From positions 62,001-126,000 of the forward strand of contig NEED01000081.1 in assembly GCA_002110465.1 (NCBI GenBank): 64,000 nucleotides of DNA. The letters run 5' to 3'. Under the pieces are notes generated by a model. That model saw only the letters and a list, made by a program, of their open reading frames with translations. It made no database searches and was not told where the DNA came from. Shown one piece after another: positions 1-9,481 of the stretch (positions within the stretch are counted from its first letter, which is position 1; each line of letters opens with the position of its first letter). The DNA is from an unicellular cyanobacterium SU2 (lineage in GTDB: Bacteria > Cyanobacteriota > Cyanobacteriia > Cyanobacteriales > Microcystaceae). Both the position numbers and the translations under genes were made by a program.

Positions 1-60
1 ATTGATGGAGACTAATTCAGCAATTGCAGCATCGTCGTCTATTACAAGTATTCGAGGCAT
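1..60 (-). CDS. Response regulator receiver protein, N-terminal fragment cut by the window edge
   Basis: Reading the minus strand from the ATG at position 60 gives 20 residues beginning MPRILVIDDDAAIAEL. This is the classic first beta strand and acidic pocket (VIDDD) of a CheY-type receiver domain. The rest of the gene lies outside the window, so the output domain is unknown. The fold assignment rests on a short but very typical stretch. No strong ribosome-binding site is visible before the ATG. Confidence 0.75.
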   Translation of the reverse strand, partial: MPRILVIDDDAAIAELVSIN

Positions 61-470
61 AACATATGAAAGTAATTACTAAGGTGTATTGTAAAGGTTA
101 ACTAAGAAGTGCGATCGGATAATGAAGAATCCTGTCCCGATTATAAGCATGATTTTTAAAGTGAGTCTAAGATTGTTAGTCTTTGCTGATAAAAATCCAT
201 CTCTTTCCTGGGATAATATTAAGAAATGTTAAAAAAAATTGATTATTTCCAAGAATGTCTTGTGGCTTGTATCCCTGTTCCTTACTGAAACACGGGCTAT
301 TGATGACCATTTATCTAACGTGGCGATCGCCTCAAGTTGGGAAAAAATAATTTGCTACAAAAAACCAATTTATTTTTCTGATTATAACTATCTGATTATA
401 ACTATTTGTGACAAAGCACTTTTTTCAGACTAGCTGTCTACATTTTTGGAGGTGTCTCATTCGATGACAA
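61..470. other. Intergenic region with no supported gene
   Basis: About 410 bases between the divergent start of the response regulator and the end of the esterase gene. It is AT-rich and contains one HIP1 octamer near 322. A 64-codon open frame on the plus strand (239-433) has no ribosome-binding site and no recognisable family, so I do not call it. The promoter of the response regulator gene probably lies at the left end. Confidence 0.5.
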
Positions 471-1667
471 TCAAGAATCTCTCAACGCCCATGCCAGAAA
501 ACGTTCAGTGTAATAGAGAGCAAGCTGATTACTAACACCAGAAAAAATGGCATCAAAAGCGTGTTCTGCCCAAGGAATTTCTAGAAAAATAGCCATATTC
601 CCCTGAGCTTGCAGTTCTGTTTCTAGTTTTTTCCCAAACTTGGCTTTTACCACATGGTCACGACCAGCATAAATTAGTAGGGAAGGAGGCAAATTCGGTC
701 GAATATAGTTTCGAGGAGAAGCTTGGTGATACAGTTCTGGTAATTCATCGGGAGTGCCTCCCAAGAAGTTACGAAGAACGGCACGAACATCGATAGGATC
801 AGGAAAGGGCAAATCATAATATCCGTTTGTCAAATTAACAGGAGAATAATAATTCACCACAGCACGAAACGGAATGATATCGAGAGAGTAAGCCGCGAGC
901 ATTGCTAGATGTCCTCCAGCAGAACGTCCCATGATGGCTATTCTGTCGGGATCAACTTCCAAGATATCAGCATGATTTTGAATATAACTTAAAGCGGTTT
1001 GCACATCTTCAAGCTGGGCTGGAAACTGATATTTTGGAGCGTGACGGTAATCAATGGCAATTACTGAGTAGCCTTGACTGGCTAGATAACAGCTAAAGGA
1101 TTCATTATTGCTAGGATTTCCCTGTCTCCATGCTCCCCCATAAATCGTAATAACTGTCGGATATTTTCCAACTTTTAAGGGTCGGTAGGTATTCAATGTC
1201 AGTGGTGTATCGTCAGGACTAGCAAACTGCACCTCTCGTTCAATACGAACCGTCTGGGGGGTAATCCCTCGGAATACATCAATCAAAATCAAGGGACTCG
1301 GACGCATCAGGGTATGAGTTCCAGTCGCAACTTTCTGAAGATAATCTTGACCTAGATTCTTTTCCATTTGAGTCGCAAACTGTTGATTTGTTCGAGGAAA
1401 CTGAATTAAGGGTAATGTATTAATCCCCAAACCCAAGAAGCTACCGATGAGGATAAGACAAAACAACCAACCGAAAGATACCAAAGAAACAGTTAATAAA
1501 ATAATGATCCCGTTGATTCCTATTAGCCAAGGACTAACTTCAGACGCAATCACCCCCAAAGGTAGTAAAGAACGGTTAGGTGCGGGAATAAGTATCCAGA
1601 GACTTAAAAATAATCCTACCGTACTTAATAGTAAAAGAATCAATGGCAAAACTAAAGACAAAGTCAT
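471..1667 (-). CDS. Membrane-anchored alpha/beta hydrolase (BD-FAE/Hsl-type esterase)
   Basis: A 398-residue predicted carboxylesterase. The first 85 residues contain two or three hydrophobic segments (about 3-27 and 46-82), so the enzyme is probably tethered to a membrane. The catalytic domain follows. It has an oxyanion motif YGGAW at 176-180, the nucleophile elbow GRSAGG at 247-252 (Ser249), Asp337 in AGRDH and His369 in AEHAF, a full Ser-Asp-His triad in the expected order. The open frame extends 30 codons upstream to 1757, but that extension is not hydrophobic-leader-like, so I chose the ATG at 1667. The substrate is unknown. It stands alone, with no operon partner on its strand. Confidence 0.85.
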   Translation of the reverse strand: MTLSLVLPLILLLLSTVGLFLSLWILIPAPNRSLLPLGVIASEVSPWLIGINGIIILLTVSLVSFGWLFCLILIGSFLGLGINTLPLIQFPRTNQQFATQMEKNLGQDYLQKVATGTHTLMRPSPLILIDVFRGITPQTVRIEREVQFASPDDTPLTLNTYRPLKVGKYPTVITIYGGAWRQGNPSNNESFSCYLASQGYSVIAIDYRHAPKYQFPAQLEDVQTALSYIQNHADILEVDPDRIAIMGRSAGGHLAMLAAYSLDIIPFRAVVNYYSPVNLTNGYYDLPFPDPIDVRAVLRNFLGGTPDELPELYHQASPRNYIRPNLPPSLLIYAGRDHVVKAKFGKKLETELQAQGNMAIFLEIPWAEHAFDAIFSGVSNQLALYYTERFLAWALRDS

Positions 1668-1774
1668 AATTTCAGTTGAACAACTTAACTGGTAAAATAC
1701 AGATTGTAGCTGAACTAGCCAAAAAATATAAAATCCCGATTCTCCCGAACTTGCCATGTAAAATCAATAAGTCT

Positions 1775-1888
1775 ATACAGGCTAAAGCCTTATTCTATAA
1801 GCACAAAGGCTGTCTACACAGCCTAATTGTAAGCCTGGGTCGCGCCCGCTTTGTTCGGATAGCTTAACCCTTGTCGGGTTTAAGCCCG
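1775..1888. repeat. Cluster of short palindromes in the esterase/SDR intergenic region
   Basis: Three small inverted repeats follow one another. One is an AGGCTAAAGCCT palindrome near 1779. The second is AGGCTGT/ACAGCCT at 1807-1824 with a 4-base loop. The third is GCTTAACCC/GGGTTTAAGC at about 1862-1882. They resemble, but do not match, the GGGCTTTAGCCC element found elsewhere in the window. The rest of 1668-2129 shows no gene I can support. Confidence 0.5.
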
Positions 1889-2129
1889 TAATTTTTAATC
1901 AATTTACATTCTAGATTCAGTAGAGCCAAAATCTCTTGGTTCATATTACTATTAAAAATGCTCCAGTCTTCTAATAAGTAGTCGGACATAAATCAACGAT
2001 ACTCTAGTAAGAATTGTTAACAGGCTCGAAACTTTTTACTGTTGCCTTTTGCCTCCCCCAATAGTTCACTGCACTTGTGTCTGACCACTTATTGCATATC
2101 AATCAACCAACAATCATCAGGTATTTTGT

Positions 2130-2933
2130 ATGACGCAATTAAACAACGCAGTTATTATTGTGACGGGAGCATCCGGCGGATTTGGTCAACAATTTACCCG
2201 ACAATTGTTAGCACAAGGAAGTCATTTAATTTTGACAGACATTGATGAAATTGTCCTGCGCCAGAAGGTCAAAGCCATTCAAGATCAAGTTACTACTGGA
2301 AAAATTATCGCTTGTTGGGGAATTGATCTTTCTACTCGTCATGGTTGCCAAACCCTCTATGATTCAGTTAAAACATTAAATACTCCAGTTGATATTTTGA
2401 TTAATAATGCTGGAATTGCTTTATATGGTCGTATGGATGAAGTGCCTCCTGAAAAATGGGAACAGTTAATGCAGGTTAATCTTTTAACTCCCATGAGATT
2501 GAGTTCTCTGTTTATTGCCGATATGATTGTCCGTAAAAAAGGACATATTGTTAATATTTCATCGATTGCTGGGTGGATAGCTCCAGCAGGAATGGCTCAT
2601 TATTCTACTAGCAAATTTGGCTTGCGTGGTTTGAGTGAAGGACTTTTTAATGAAGCCAAACCCTACAATATTAAAGTAACGGGAGTTTATCCTTTTTTTA
2701 GCCGAACTCCCATGCTTCAAGCGGAACAATATGGAACGTTAGCTCGGAAAACCGAAAAATTCCCTGAAGATATCGCAACTGATCCAGCTAAAGTGATTGA
2801 AAGAACAATTCAAGCAATTAAACGAAATAAACTTCATGTTTTTCCTGATCAAACTGCCAAAAATTTACACTTCCTTCAACAATATTTTCCTCCTTTAGTA
2901 AACTGGATTAATAGTAAATTTAGCCAAAAATAA
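2130..2933 (+). CDS. Short-chain dehydrogenase/reductase (SDR)
   Basis: A 267-residue classical SDR that should oxidise or reduce a hydroxyl/keto group using NAD(P)(H). The sequence shows the cofactor motif TGASGGFG (12-19), the NNAG motif (92-95), catalytic Ser144 or Ser145 in NISSIAG, and Tyr158-x3-Lys162. Asp37 at the end of beta-2 (LTDID) would favour NAD(H). The C-terminal part (substrate loop, FSRTPML) is of the type seen in SDRs that travel with flavin monooxygenases. The next gene starts 13 bases downstream and is such a monooxygenase, so the two are probably co-transcribed and may act on the same ketone or alcohol. The substrate is not readable from sequence. Confidence 0.9.
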   Translation: MTQLNNAVIIVTGASGGFGQQFTRQLLAQGSHLILTDIDEIVLRQKVKAIQDQVTTGKIIACWGIDLSTRHGCQTLYDSVKTLNTPVDILINNAGIALYGRMDEVPPEKWEQLMQVNLLTPMRLSSLFIADMIVRKKGHIVNISSIAGWIAPAGMAHYSTSKFGLRGLSEGLFNEAKPYNIKVTGVYPFFSRTPMLQAEQYGTLARKTEKFPEDIATDPAKVIERTIQAIKRNKLHVFPDQTAKNLHFLQQYFPPLVNWINSKFSQK

Positions 2934-2946
2934 AAAAGTAATATCT

Positions 2947-4308
2947 ATGAGCAACTTGAATCATCAAAATCCATTAGAAACTGTTGATAAACAATTGGTC
3001 ATCGGAGCAGGTTTTGTCGGCTTAGGGATGGCTCAAGCCCTCAAAGAAGCAAACATTGCTTATGATCAAGTAGATGCCAGCAATGAAATTGGTGGGAATT
3101 GGTATCATGGGGTCTATGAAACGGCTCATATTATTTCCTCACGAAAGGTTACTCAGTTTACTCAATTTCCAATGCCAGAGGATTATCCTGACTTTCCCAG
3201 CGCGCAACAAATGTGGGAATATTTAAAGGCTTTTGCATACCATTTTGATCTACACAAACATATCGAACTCAATCGTCATGTTACCTCTGTAAAACCAGTA
3301 GAAAATAGTCTTTGGCAGGTGACATTTGCTAACCAAGAACAGCGTTTATATAAGGGGGTTGTTCTGTGTAATGGTCATCATTGGTGTAAACGGTTTCCTG
3401 AGTTTACAGGAGAATTTAAAGGCGAGATTATTCATTCTAAAGATTACAAAAGGCCTGAACAATTACGAGGTAAGCGAGTTTTAGTCATTGGTGGGGGAAA
3501 CTCTGCCTGTGATATCGCGGCTGAAGCTGCACGGGTAGGGAAAACAAGTGTTTTGAGTCTCCGAGAATCGATTTGGTTTCTACCAAAAACCTTTGCCGGC
3601 GTTCCCGTAACGGATTTAAGTCGAGGAGGATGGAGGCCAAAATGGTTTCAACGTCTTATGACTTATGCACTCATTCGCCTCAGCTTTGGCAAACATGAAA
3701 GTTATGGGATGACTACACCTCAACATCGCATTTTTGATAAGCATCCCACAGTAAACAATGAAGTTCCCTACTACATCAAACATGGCCGTATTATTCCTAA
3801 ACCAGGAGTACAGCATTTAAACGGTAATGCTGTTGAATTTGCTGATGGGAGTCGTGAAGAATTTGATCTAATCGTTTGTGCCACTGGTTACTATGTTGCC
3901 TATCCATTTTTACCACCAGAACTTCAGCGAGTACGAGGTTCTTTTGTGGAATGTTATGGAGAATTTTTTCTGGATGATTATAAAGGAATTGCTTATGTGG
4001 GTTGGGGACAACCACGGGGGGGAGTGGGTTCTCTTGTTTCTGCGTATGGACCGTTTTTTACTCGTTGTCTGAAGCTTCAAGATGAGATTAATGTACCGAT
4101 TGGTCTAGTTTTGAAGGAAATGGGACAGTCTTTACCAAAAACCCATCTTTTCGACCCTCATCAAGTGTTTAGACAGTTAAAGTTGCTCAATCTTGGGTTT
4201 AATTTAGTGGTTAGAAAAGCTCATCAGATTGATGCGACTTATCCTGATTTTCAAAATAGGCCATTAGACAAAGAGGTTAACATTAAATCAGACCTTGCAT
4301 CAGTGTAA
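2947..4308 (+). CDS. Flavin-containing monooxygenase (FMO/Baeyer-Villiger-like)
   Basis: A 453-residue NAD(P)H- and FAD-dependent monooxygenase. It has an FAD Rossmann motif GAGFVG (20-25) and the GGNWYHGVY segment (49-57). The FMO signature reads FKGEIIHSKDY (157-167), matching FxGxxxHxxxY. The NADPH-binding GGGNSA is at 182-187 and the late ATGY motif at 312-315. Length fits class B flavoprotein monooxygenases. The gene follows the SDR by 13 bases, an arrangement common for paired oxidation of lipophilic alcohols and ketones. Whether it is N/S-oxygenating or Baeyer-Villiger type cannot be told, because the signature is a hybrid of both. Confidence 0.88.
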   Translation: MSNLNHQNPLETVDKQLVIGAGFVGLGMAQALKEANIAYDQVDASNEIGGNWYHGVYETAHIISSRKVTQFTQFPMPEDYPDFPSAQQMWEYLKAFAYHFDLHKHIELNRHVTSVKPVENSLWQVTFANQEQRLYKGVVLCNGHHWCKRFPEFTGEFKGEIIHSKDYKRPEQLRGKRVLVIGGGNSACDIAAEAARVGKTSVLSLRESIWFLPKTFAGVPVTDLSRGGWRPKWFQRLMTYALIRLSFGKHESYGMTTPQHRIFDKHPTVNNEVPYYIKHGRIIPKPGVQHLNGNAVEFADGSREEFDLIVCATGYYVAYPFLPPELQRVRGSFVECYGEFFLDDYKGIAYVGWGQPRGGVGSLVSAYGPFFTRCLKLQDEINVPIGLVLKEMGQSLPKTHLFDPHQVFRQLKLLNLGFNLVVRKAHQIDATYPDFQNRPLDKEVNIKSDLASV

Positions 4309-4405
4309 AAGAAATGGAGTTATTAAGATTTCCTGAAAAAACACCTCGCTCAAAGAAATCATGCGTTAAATAAGTTTAGTATTGTCCTGATTTTTAAGGA
4401 TATTT

Positions 4406-4750
4406 ATGCATGAACTGGGGATTACTCAAAATATTGTCGCTATTGTGGTTGAACACGCCAAAGGTTTGCCCGTTAAGGGAGTTACCCTAGAAATTGGGCA
4501 ATTGTCAGCAATTATGGCTGATGCAATTCGTTTTTGTTTTGACATTTGTTGTCAAGGGACAGTTTTAGAAGGAGCAACTTTAAACATTATTGAGGTTCCA
4601 GGGATAGGAAAATGTCGAGACTGTGGGACGGAAAATAACCTTGATCAACCCTTTGGAAGTTGCGATCACTGTGGCAGTATTAAATTAGATATTATTCAAG
4701 GACAAGAGTTAAAAATTAAAGAAATGGAGGTAGACGAAATATGTGTGTAA
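4406..4750 (+). CDS. hypA: Hydrogenase maturation nickel metallochaperone HypA
   Basis: A 114-residue HypA/HybF protein that delivers nickel to NiFe-hydrogenase precursor, acting with HypB. It starts MHELGI, where His2 is the Ni ligand. The zinc site is two CxxC pairs (Cys70/Cys73 and Cys86/Cys89). The length matches the family. Its last codons overlap the start of hypB by 10 bases, indicating translational coupling. The other hyp genes and the hydrogenase structural genes are not in the window. Confidence 0.95.
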   Translation: MHELGITQNIVAIVVEHAKGLPVKGVTLEIGQLSAIMADAIRFCFDICCQGTVLEGATLNIIEVPGIGKCRDCGTENNLDQPFGSCDHCGSIKLDIIQGQELKIKEMEVDEICV

Positions 4751-5631
4751 CTTGCGGTTGTTCTGATGATAGTCAAGTCACGTTAACCAATGTTGAAACA
4801 GGAGTGAAAACAGCAGTGAATGAACATCATCATTTCCATACTTTGCCTGATGGGACAGTCATTACCCATTCCCATGATCACCATGATCATCATTCCCATT
4901 CCACAACTAATTCATCCCAAGTTCATGCTCAAATGCACGGGACAACTATTAGTTTAGAAGAAAATATTTTAAGAAAAAATGATTTAATCGCCGCTCAAAA
5001 TCGGGGCTGGTTTAAAGGTCGTAATATTCTCGCTTTAAATTTAGTAAGTTCTCCAGGTTCAGGGAAAACAACCCTCTTAACTAAGACCATTAAAGACTTA
5101 AAAGATCAGATAACGATTAGTGTTATTGAAGGGGATCAAGAAACCGCAAATGATGCCCAAAAAATCAAAGAAACAGGCTGTGAAGTTATTCAAATCAATA
5201 CAGGGACAGGATGTCATTTAGAAGCAGCAATGGTGGAGAAAGGATATACACAATTAAATCCTCCTGCTAATTCTATTTTAATGATTGAAAATGTGGGAAA
5301 TTTAGTCTGTCCGGCATTATTTGATTTAGGGGAATATGCTAAAGTGGCCATTCTTTCCGTAACAGAAGGAGAAGATAAACCAATAAAATATCCCCATATG
5401 TTTCGGGAAAGTGATGTGATGATTTTAACTAAAATAGATTTACTTCCCTACGTTCCTTTTGATGTTGATCGCTGTTTAGATTATGCTAAACAAGTTAATC
5501 CTAATATTAAAATTTTTCAGGTTTCTTCTATCACAGGGGAAGGGTTATCAAGTTGGTATGATTGGTTAGGCGATCAACTAAAAAGTCACAACAGCACACA
5601 AGGAAATGAGCGATTAGTTAAATTGGGGTAG
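4741..5631 (+). CDS. hypB: Hydrogenase nickel incorporation GTPase HypB
   Basis: A 296-residue SIMIBI-class GTPase that powers nickel insertion into NiFe-hydrogenase. The N-terminus has Cys2, Cys5 and Cys7 (CVTCGC), the high-affinity nickel site. A histidine-rich stretch at 29-53 (HHHFH and [12 protein letters not shown]) probably stores nickel. The G domain has the P-loop SSPGSGKT (103-110), the metal-binding TGTGCHL (154-160) at the dimer interface and TKID (230-233). The ATG lies inside the last codons of hypA. The 3' end overlaps convergent moaC by 14 bases. Confidence 0.96.
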   Translation: MCVTCGCSDDSQVTLTNVETGVKTAVNEHHHFHTLPDGTVITHSHDHHDHHSHSTTNSSQVHAQMHGTTISLEENILRKNDLIAAQNRGWFKGRNILALNLVSSPGSGKTTLLTKTIKDLKDQITISVIEGDQETANDAQKIKETGCEVIQINTGTGCHLEAAMVEKGYTQLNPPANSILMIENVGNLVCPALFDLGEYAKVAILSVTEGEDKPIKYPHMFRESDVMILTKIDLLPYVPFDVDRCLDYAKQVNPNIKIFQVSSITGEGLSSWYDWLGDQLKSHNSTQGNERLVKLG

Positions 5632-6115
5632 ATGCCACATAATCTCCTGATTTTCCCCCTGTTTTACTCAACAATCTAATATTTTCTATTTGCATGGATT
5701 TTTCTAACGCTTTCGCCATATCATACAGAGTTAAAGCAGCCACAGAAACAGCCGTGAGGGCTTCCATTTCTACCCCAGTTTCAGCTTTCGTAATAACAGT
5801 TGCTTGAATTTGATACCCTGGTAGGGTTTCGTCAGGCGTTAAGGTAACTTCGATTTTTTGCAAGGGAAGGGGATGACACAAGGGAATGAGGTTAGCTGTC
5901 TGTTTAGCTGCCATAATTCCAGCTAGTTTAGCGGTTCCTAAAACATCTCCTTTGGGGCTATTTCCCGCTTCAATAGCATTTAAGGTACTCTGGGACATCC
6001 GTACTTGTCCGGCGGCGATCGCTTGACGACGGGTAGGAATTTTAGGAGAGACATCCACCATTTGAGCGTCTCCTTGAGCATTAAGATGAGAAAGGGAAGG
6101 GTTAGAAGTTGACAT
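5618..6115 (-). CDS. moaC: Cyclic pyranopterin monophosphate synthase MoaC
   Basis: A 165-residue enzyme of molybdenum cofactor synthesis. It converts the MoaA product (3',8-cH2GTP) to cyclic pyranopterin monophosphate. Visible family motifs are LCHPLPL (79-85), [10 protein letters not shown] (114-123), the catalytic Asp132 in LYDMAKA, and KTGGKSGDY (151-159). An open frame extends to 6160, but the ATG at 6115 gives the usual MoaC length and the usual N-terminus leading into MVDVSPK. It is convergent with hypB, overlapping it by 14 bases. Confidence 0.95.
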   Translation of the reverse strand: MSTSNPSLSHLNAQGDAQMVDVSPKIPTRRQAIAAGQVRMSQSTLNAIEAGNSPKGDVLGTAKLAGIMAAKQTANLIPLCHPLPLQKIEVTLTPDETLPGYQIQATVITKAETGVEMEALTAVSVAALTLYDMAKALEKSMQIENIRLLSKTGGKSGDYVASTPI

Positions 6116-6200
6116 ATGATAGTTATTAGTTGTGAGTAAACATAGTTGGAGGACGTGCATTCCTCTCTTAATGATTTGAGAGTTCCCTGCGCGAATTAAG

Positions 6201-6974
6201 ATGGAGTGGCAAGAAATATCAGGGAGTTCAGTCTTAATTCCCTCTCACCCTATTGCGGTGATTCATTTTCTAGGGGGAGCATTTGTGGGAACTGCTCCTA
6301 ATTTTACCTATCGTTGGTTATTAGAAGAGTTAGGCAAGTCAGGTTATGCTGTCATTGCGACTCCATTTGTTAATACTTTCGATCACTTAGCGATCGCCCG
6401 TAGTGTTCTGAACCGTTTTGAAAATATTTTAGAGCGTCTCCAGACGAAAAACGTTCTTAAACAGCGATATCTACCCATTTATGGTATCGGACATAGTATG
6501 GGGTGTAAACTTCATTTATTAATTGGGAGTCTATTTGAAGTTGAAAGGGCAGGTAATATTCTAATTTCTTTTAATAATTATCCTGTGCGTCGTGCCATTC
6601 CTTTCCTCGAACAAATCGATATTGATAATTCGTTGAATTTAGAATTTACTCCATCTCCTGAAGAAACCCAGATTATTATTGCTAAAAGTTATGACATTCG
6701 TCGTAACTTACTCATCAAATTCAAAAAAGATGATATAGATGAAACCTTAGTTTTAAATCCTGTATTGCAAGAAAAGTTTCCTAATATGGTTGCCCTACTG
6801 CGTCTTTCTGGAAATCATTTAACCCCTTTAGGACAGGAACTTAAGTGGCAAACAGGGGAAGTTTTTACCCCTTTAGATGCGGTAGGACAATGGATGAAAC
6901 AAAATTTATCTCGTGATTTATATGGACTTAAACAAGAGGTTTTACGCTGGCTAAATCCTGGGAAAATGTCTTGA
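6201..6974 (+). CDS. DUF1350 family protein (alpha/beta-hydrolase-like)
   Basis: A 257-residue protein of the DUF1350 type, conserved in cyanobacteria and plant plastids, with no established reaction. It carries an alpha/beta hydrolase pattern: HFLGGAFVG (22-30) where an oxyanion loop would lie, and the nucleophile elbow GHSMG (97-101, Ser99). A possible late acid/base is in SGNHLTP near 218. There is no signal peptide. It is divergent from moaC with about 85 bases between the starts, and the gene stands alone. Family assignment is from recall of the N-terminal pattern; activity is inference. Confidence 0.8.
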   Translation: MEWQEISGSSVLIPSHPIAVIHFLGGAFVGTAPNFTYRWLLEELGKSGYAVIATPFVNTFDHLAIARSVLNRFENILERLQTKNVLKQRYLPIYGIGHSMGCKLHLLIGSLFEVERAGNILISFNNYPVRRAIPFLEQIDIDNSLNLEFTPSPEETQIIIAKSYDIRRNLLIKFKKDDIDETLVLNPVLQEKFPNMVALLRLSGNHLTPLGQELKWQTGEVFTPLDAVGQWMKQNLSRDLYGLKQEVLRWLNPGKMS

Positions 6975-6999
6975 TATTATCCAACAGTTTAATTGATGA

Positions 7000-7140
7000 C
7001 TATTTAAAACAAAGAAATGTCAAGGAACAAGCAGCAAGGACAGTTTGATGAATATTATCCACGAGATCATCGGGTAATATAAAATCTTCGGGCAATTTTT
7101 CCCATTTAATTTTATAGGATGCACTTTTAACCGATGTCAT
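7000..7140 (-). pseudogene. Truncated Uma2-family gene remnant
   Basis: A minus-strand frame of 46 codons from the ATG at 7140. It reads MTSVKSASYKIKWEKLPEDF, then LPDDLVDNI, then a short tail to a TAG at 7000. The LPxDFxLPDDxVDN pattern is what I recall from the N-terminus of a cyanobacterial Uma2 (DUF820) subgroup whose full proteins exceed 200 residues. Here everything after about residue 37 is missing, with no continuation in the other frames. I therefore read it as a decayed fragment. It could instead be a genuine small protein. Confidence 0.5.
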
Positions 7141-7240
7141 CTTACTTGACTAAAAAAATTGTTTAGTTTTTTTATACTAAACTAAAAGATCATAAGTTTG
7201 GGTAGTGGACTATTTCAGCTAAAATAGGGCAGTAGATTCA

Positions 7241-7284
7241 GGTTCGTAGTGAGGGCTTTAGCCCTAAAGGGCTTACTACAAACC
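7241..7284. repeat. Dispersed GGGCTTTAGCCC palindrome, copy 1 (complete)
   Basis: A near-perfect 44-base inverted repeat. GGTTCGTAGTGAGGGCTTTA mirrors TAAAGGGCTTACTACAAACC across a central GCCC. It sits 94 bases before chlD. Related copies are at 11827, 14380, 30648 and 44601. This is the most complete copy and could fold into a long hairpin in RNA. The remaining part of 6975-7377 shows one AT-rich inverted repeat (GTTTAGT/ACTAAAC at 7161-7182) and the Uma2 remnant. Confidence 0.75.
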
Positions 7285-7377
7285 TCATCCTAGGCTTGAT
7301 TCTTAGTTGGTTATTAGAATTCTCAACTATAGATTAAACTTCTGACTCAGCGACTTCATTCAATTATTTCTAATTTT

Positions 7378-9402
7378 ATGCCTACACTCACGCCATCCTT
7401 ACCCTCAATTAACTTTCCTTTAACTGCTGTTGTGGGACAAGAAGCGATTAAATTAGCCTTACTTTTAGCTGCCGTCGATCCAGGGTTAGGAGGGGTCGTT
7501 ATTGCTGGTCGTCGAGGGACAGCAAAATCCGTTTTAGCCAGGGGAATTCATGCCTTATTACCTCCTATTGAAATCATAGAAAATAACCCTTTTAATTGCG
7601 ATCCAAATCAACCCAGTGAATGGGACGACAATACCCAAGAACAATATCAAAACATTCCTTTAGAAAACATTCCGACAGAAATTATACCAGCCCCCTTTAT
7701 TCAAGTTCCCATTGGCGTTACTGAAGATAGACTATTAGGATCAGTCGATGTAGAAGAGTCCGTCAAAAAAGGAGAAGCAGTCTTTCAACCTGGACTATTA
7801 GCACAGGCACATCGTGGGATTTTATACGTTGATGAAGTTAACTTACTCGATGATCAAATCTCCAATCAACTATTAACAGTTTTAACCGAAGGACGCAACC
7901 AAATTGAACGGGAAGGCATTAGTTTTCAACACCCTTGTCAACCCTTATTAATTGCTACTTATAACCCCGAAGAGGGACCCTTAAGACGACATTTATTAGA
8001 TAGAATTGCGATCGCTCTTTCAGCCGATGGGGTATTAGCCTTAGATCAAAGAGTTCAAGCGGTAGAACAAGCCATTGGTTATGCCAATTCTCCCCAAGCA
8101 TTTATTAACCAATACAACGACGAAATAGACGATATAAAAACCGAAATTATCCTCGCCAGGGAATGGTTAAAAGACGTTAAAATTACCAACGATCAAATTA
8201 CCTATTTAGTCGAAGAAGCCATCCGAGGAGCCATAGAAGGGCATCGCGCGGAACTTTTTGCCGTTCGAGTCGCTAAAGCCGCAGCCGCCCTTGAAGGACG
8301 AAATATCGTTACTCCAGAAGACTTAAAACGGGCAGTCGAATTAGTGATCGTCCCTCGATCTACCATGATGCAACCGCCACCAGAAGATCAGCAACAACCC
8401 CCACCGCCACCTCCTCCCCAACAACCCCAAGATGAGTCTAACCAAGACCAAGACGAACAAGAAGAAGAGGAAGAAAATCAAGAAGAACCCGAACAAGAAC
8501 CGCCAAATATTCCTGAAGAGTTTGTTTTTGATGCAGAAGGAGTCATTCTTGACCCCAATATTCTCTATTTTGCCCAGATGGCGCAACGCCAAGGCAAGTC
8601 AGGAACTCGCAGTCTGATTTTTTCTGAAGACAGGGGACGCTACGTCAAACCCATGTTACCCAAAGGGAAAGTCAAACGTATTGCCGTTGATGCAACATTA
8701 CGCGCTGCTGCGCCTTATCAAAAAGCCCGTCGGTTACGTCATCCTGGGCGAACTGTCATCGTTGAACAAGGGGATATTCGGTCAAAACGCATGGCCCGAA
8801 AAGCGGGTGCATTAATTGTCTTTGTCGTGGATGCGTCGGGGTCAATGGCCTTGAACCGGATGCAGTCGGCTAAAGGTGCAGTGATGCGTCTGTTGACGGA
8901 AGCTTACGAAAACCGCGACCAAGTGGCGTTAATTCCCTTTAGAGGGGAACAAGCGGACGTTTTATTACCCCCCACCCGTTCTATTTCCTTGGCAAAACGA
9001 CGGTTAGAAACCTTACCCTGTGGAGGTGGTTCACCCTTAGCACACGGGTTATCCCAAGCGGTTCATGTGGGAATGAATGCTAAGATGTCGGGGGATATTG
9101 GGCAAGTGGTGATAGTTGCTATTACCGATGGACGGGGCAATATTCCCTTAGCTAAGTCCTTAGGGGAACCGTTACCCGAAGGAGAAAAGCCAGATATTAA
9201 AGGGGAACTGTTACAAATTGCCAAAAAAATTCGAGCATTAGGAATGAAATTATTGGTCATAGATACCGAGAAAAAATTTGTTTCTACAGGGTTTGGAAAA
9301 GAGTTAGCCCAAACCGCAGGGGGAACTTATTATCAGTTACCAAGGGCAACAGATCAAGCTATTGCACAGATGGCAAAAGGGGCGATCGCGGATTTAAAAT
9401 AA
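7378..9402 (+). CDS. chlD: Magnesium chelatase subunit D (ChlD)
   Basis: A 674-residue subunit of magnesium chelatase, which inserts Mg2+ into protoporphyrin IX at the entry to chlorophyll synthesis with ChlI and ChlH. The N-terminal AAA+ module keeps a Walker A motif GRRGTAKS (44-51). A Pro-rich then acidic linker runs from about 330 to 378. A C-terminal integrin-I/vWA domain has the MIDAS motif DASGS (Asp485, Ser487, Ser489). Length agrees with cyanobacterial ChlD of about 675 residues. It appears to be a single-gene unit, and chlI and chlH are not nearby. Confidence 0.96.
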   Translation: MPTLTPSLPSINFPLTAVVGQEAIKLALLLAAVDPGLGGVVIAGRRGTAKSVLARGIHALLPPIEIIENNPFNCDPNQPSEWDDNTQEQYQNIPLENIPTEIIPAPFIQVPIGVTEDRLLGSVDVEESVKKGEAVFQPGLLAQAHRGILYVDEVNLLDDQISNQLLTVLTEGRNQIEREGISFQHPCQPLLIATYNPEEGPLRRHLLDRIAIALSADGVLALDQRVQAVEQAIGYANSPQAFINQYNDEIDDIKTEIILAREWLKDVKITNDQITYLVEEAIRGAIEGHRAELFAVRVAKAAAALEGRNIVTPEDLKRAVELVIVPRSTMMQPPPEDQQQPPPPPPPQQPQDESNQDQDEQEEEEENQEEPEQEPPNIPEEFVFDAEGVILDPNILYFAQMAQRQGKSGTRSLIFSEDRGRYVKPMLPKGKVKRIAVDATLRAAAPYQKARRLRHPGRTVIVEQGDIRSKRMARKAGALIVFVVDASGSMALNRMQSAKGAVMRLLTEAYENRDQVALIPFRGEQADVLLPPTRSISLAKRRLETLPCGGGSPLAHGLSQAVHVGMNAKMSGDIGQVVIVAITDGRGNIPLAKSLGEPLPEGEKPDIKGELLQIAKKIRALGMKLLVIDTEKKFVSTGFGKELAQTAGGTYYQLPRATDQAIAQMAKGAIADLK

Positions 9403-9481
9403 ACTTGTAAAGTTAACAACTTGGTCATTATGTCAAATCAATGAATAAGTGAAATTAACCAATGATGTTAGGTCAAAGACA

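Noticed and set aside
239-433. 64-codon plus-strand frame in the first intergenic region
   Set aside because: No ribosome-binding site, no recognisable motif and a low-complexity AT-rich composition.
1864-1989. 41-codon minus-strand frame beginning MSDYLLEDWS
   Set aside because: No Shine-Dalgarno sequence, and its end lies in the palindromic repeat cluster. It might be a small protein, but nothing supports it beyond an open frame.
2042-2245. TTG-initiated frame overlapping the SDR start
   Set aside because: It overlaps the SDR gene in another frame and has no family match.
8341-8617. Antisense and alternate frames over the ChlD linker
   Set aside because: They arise from the Pro/Glu-rich repeats of the linker coding sequence.
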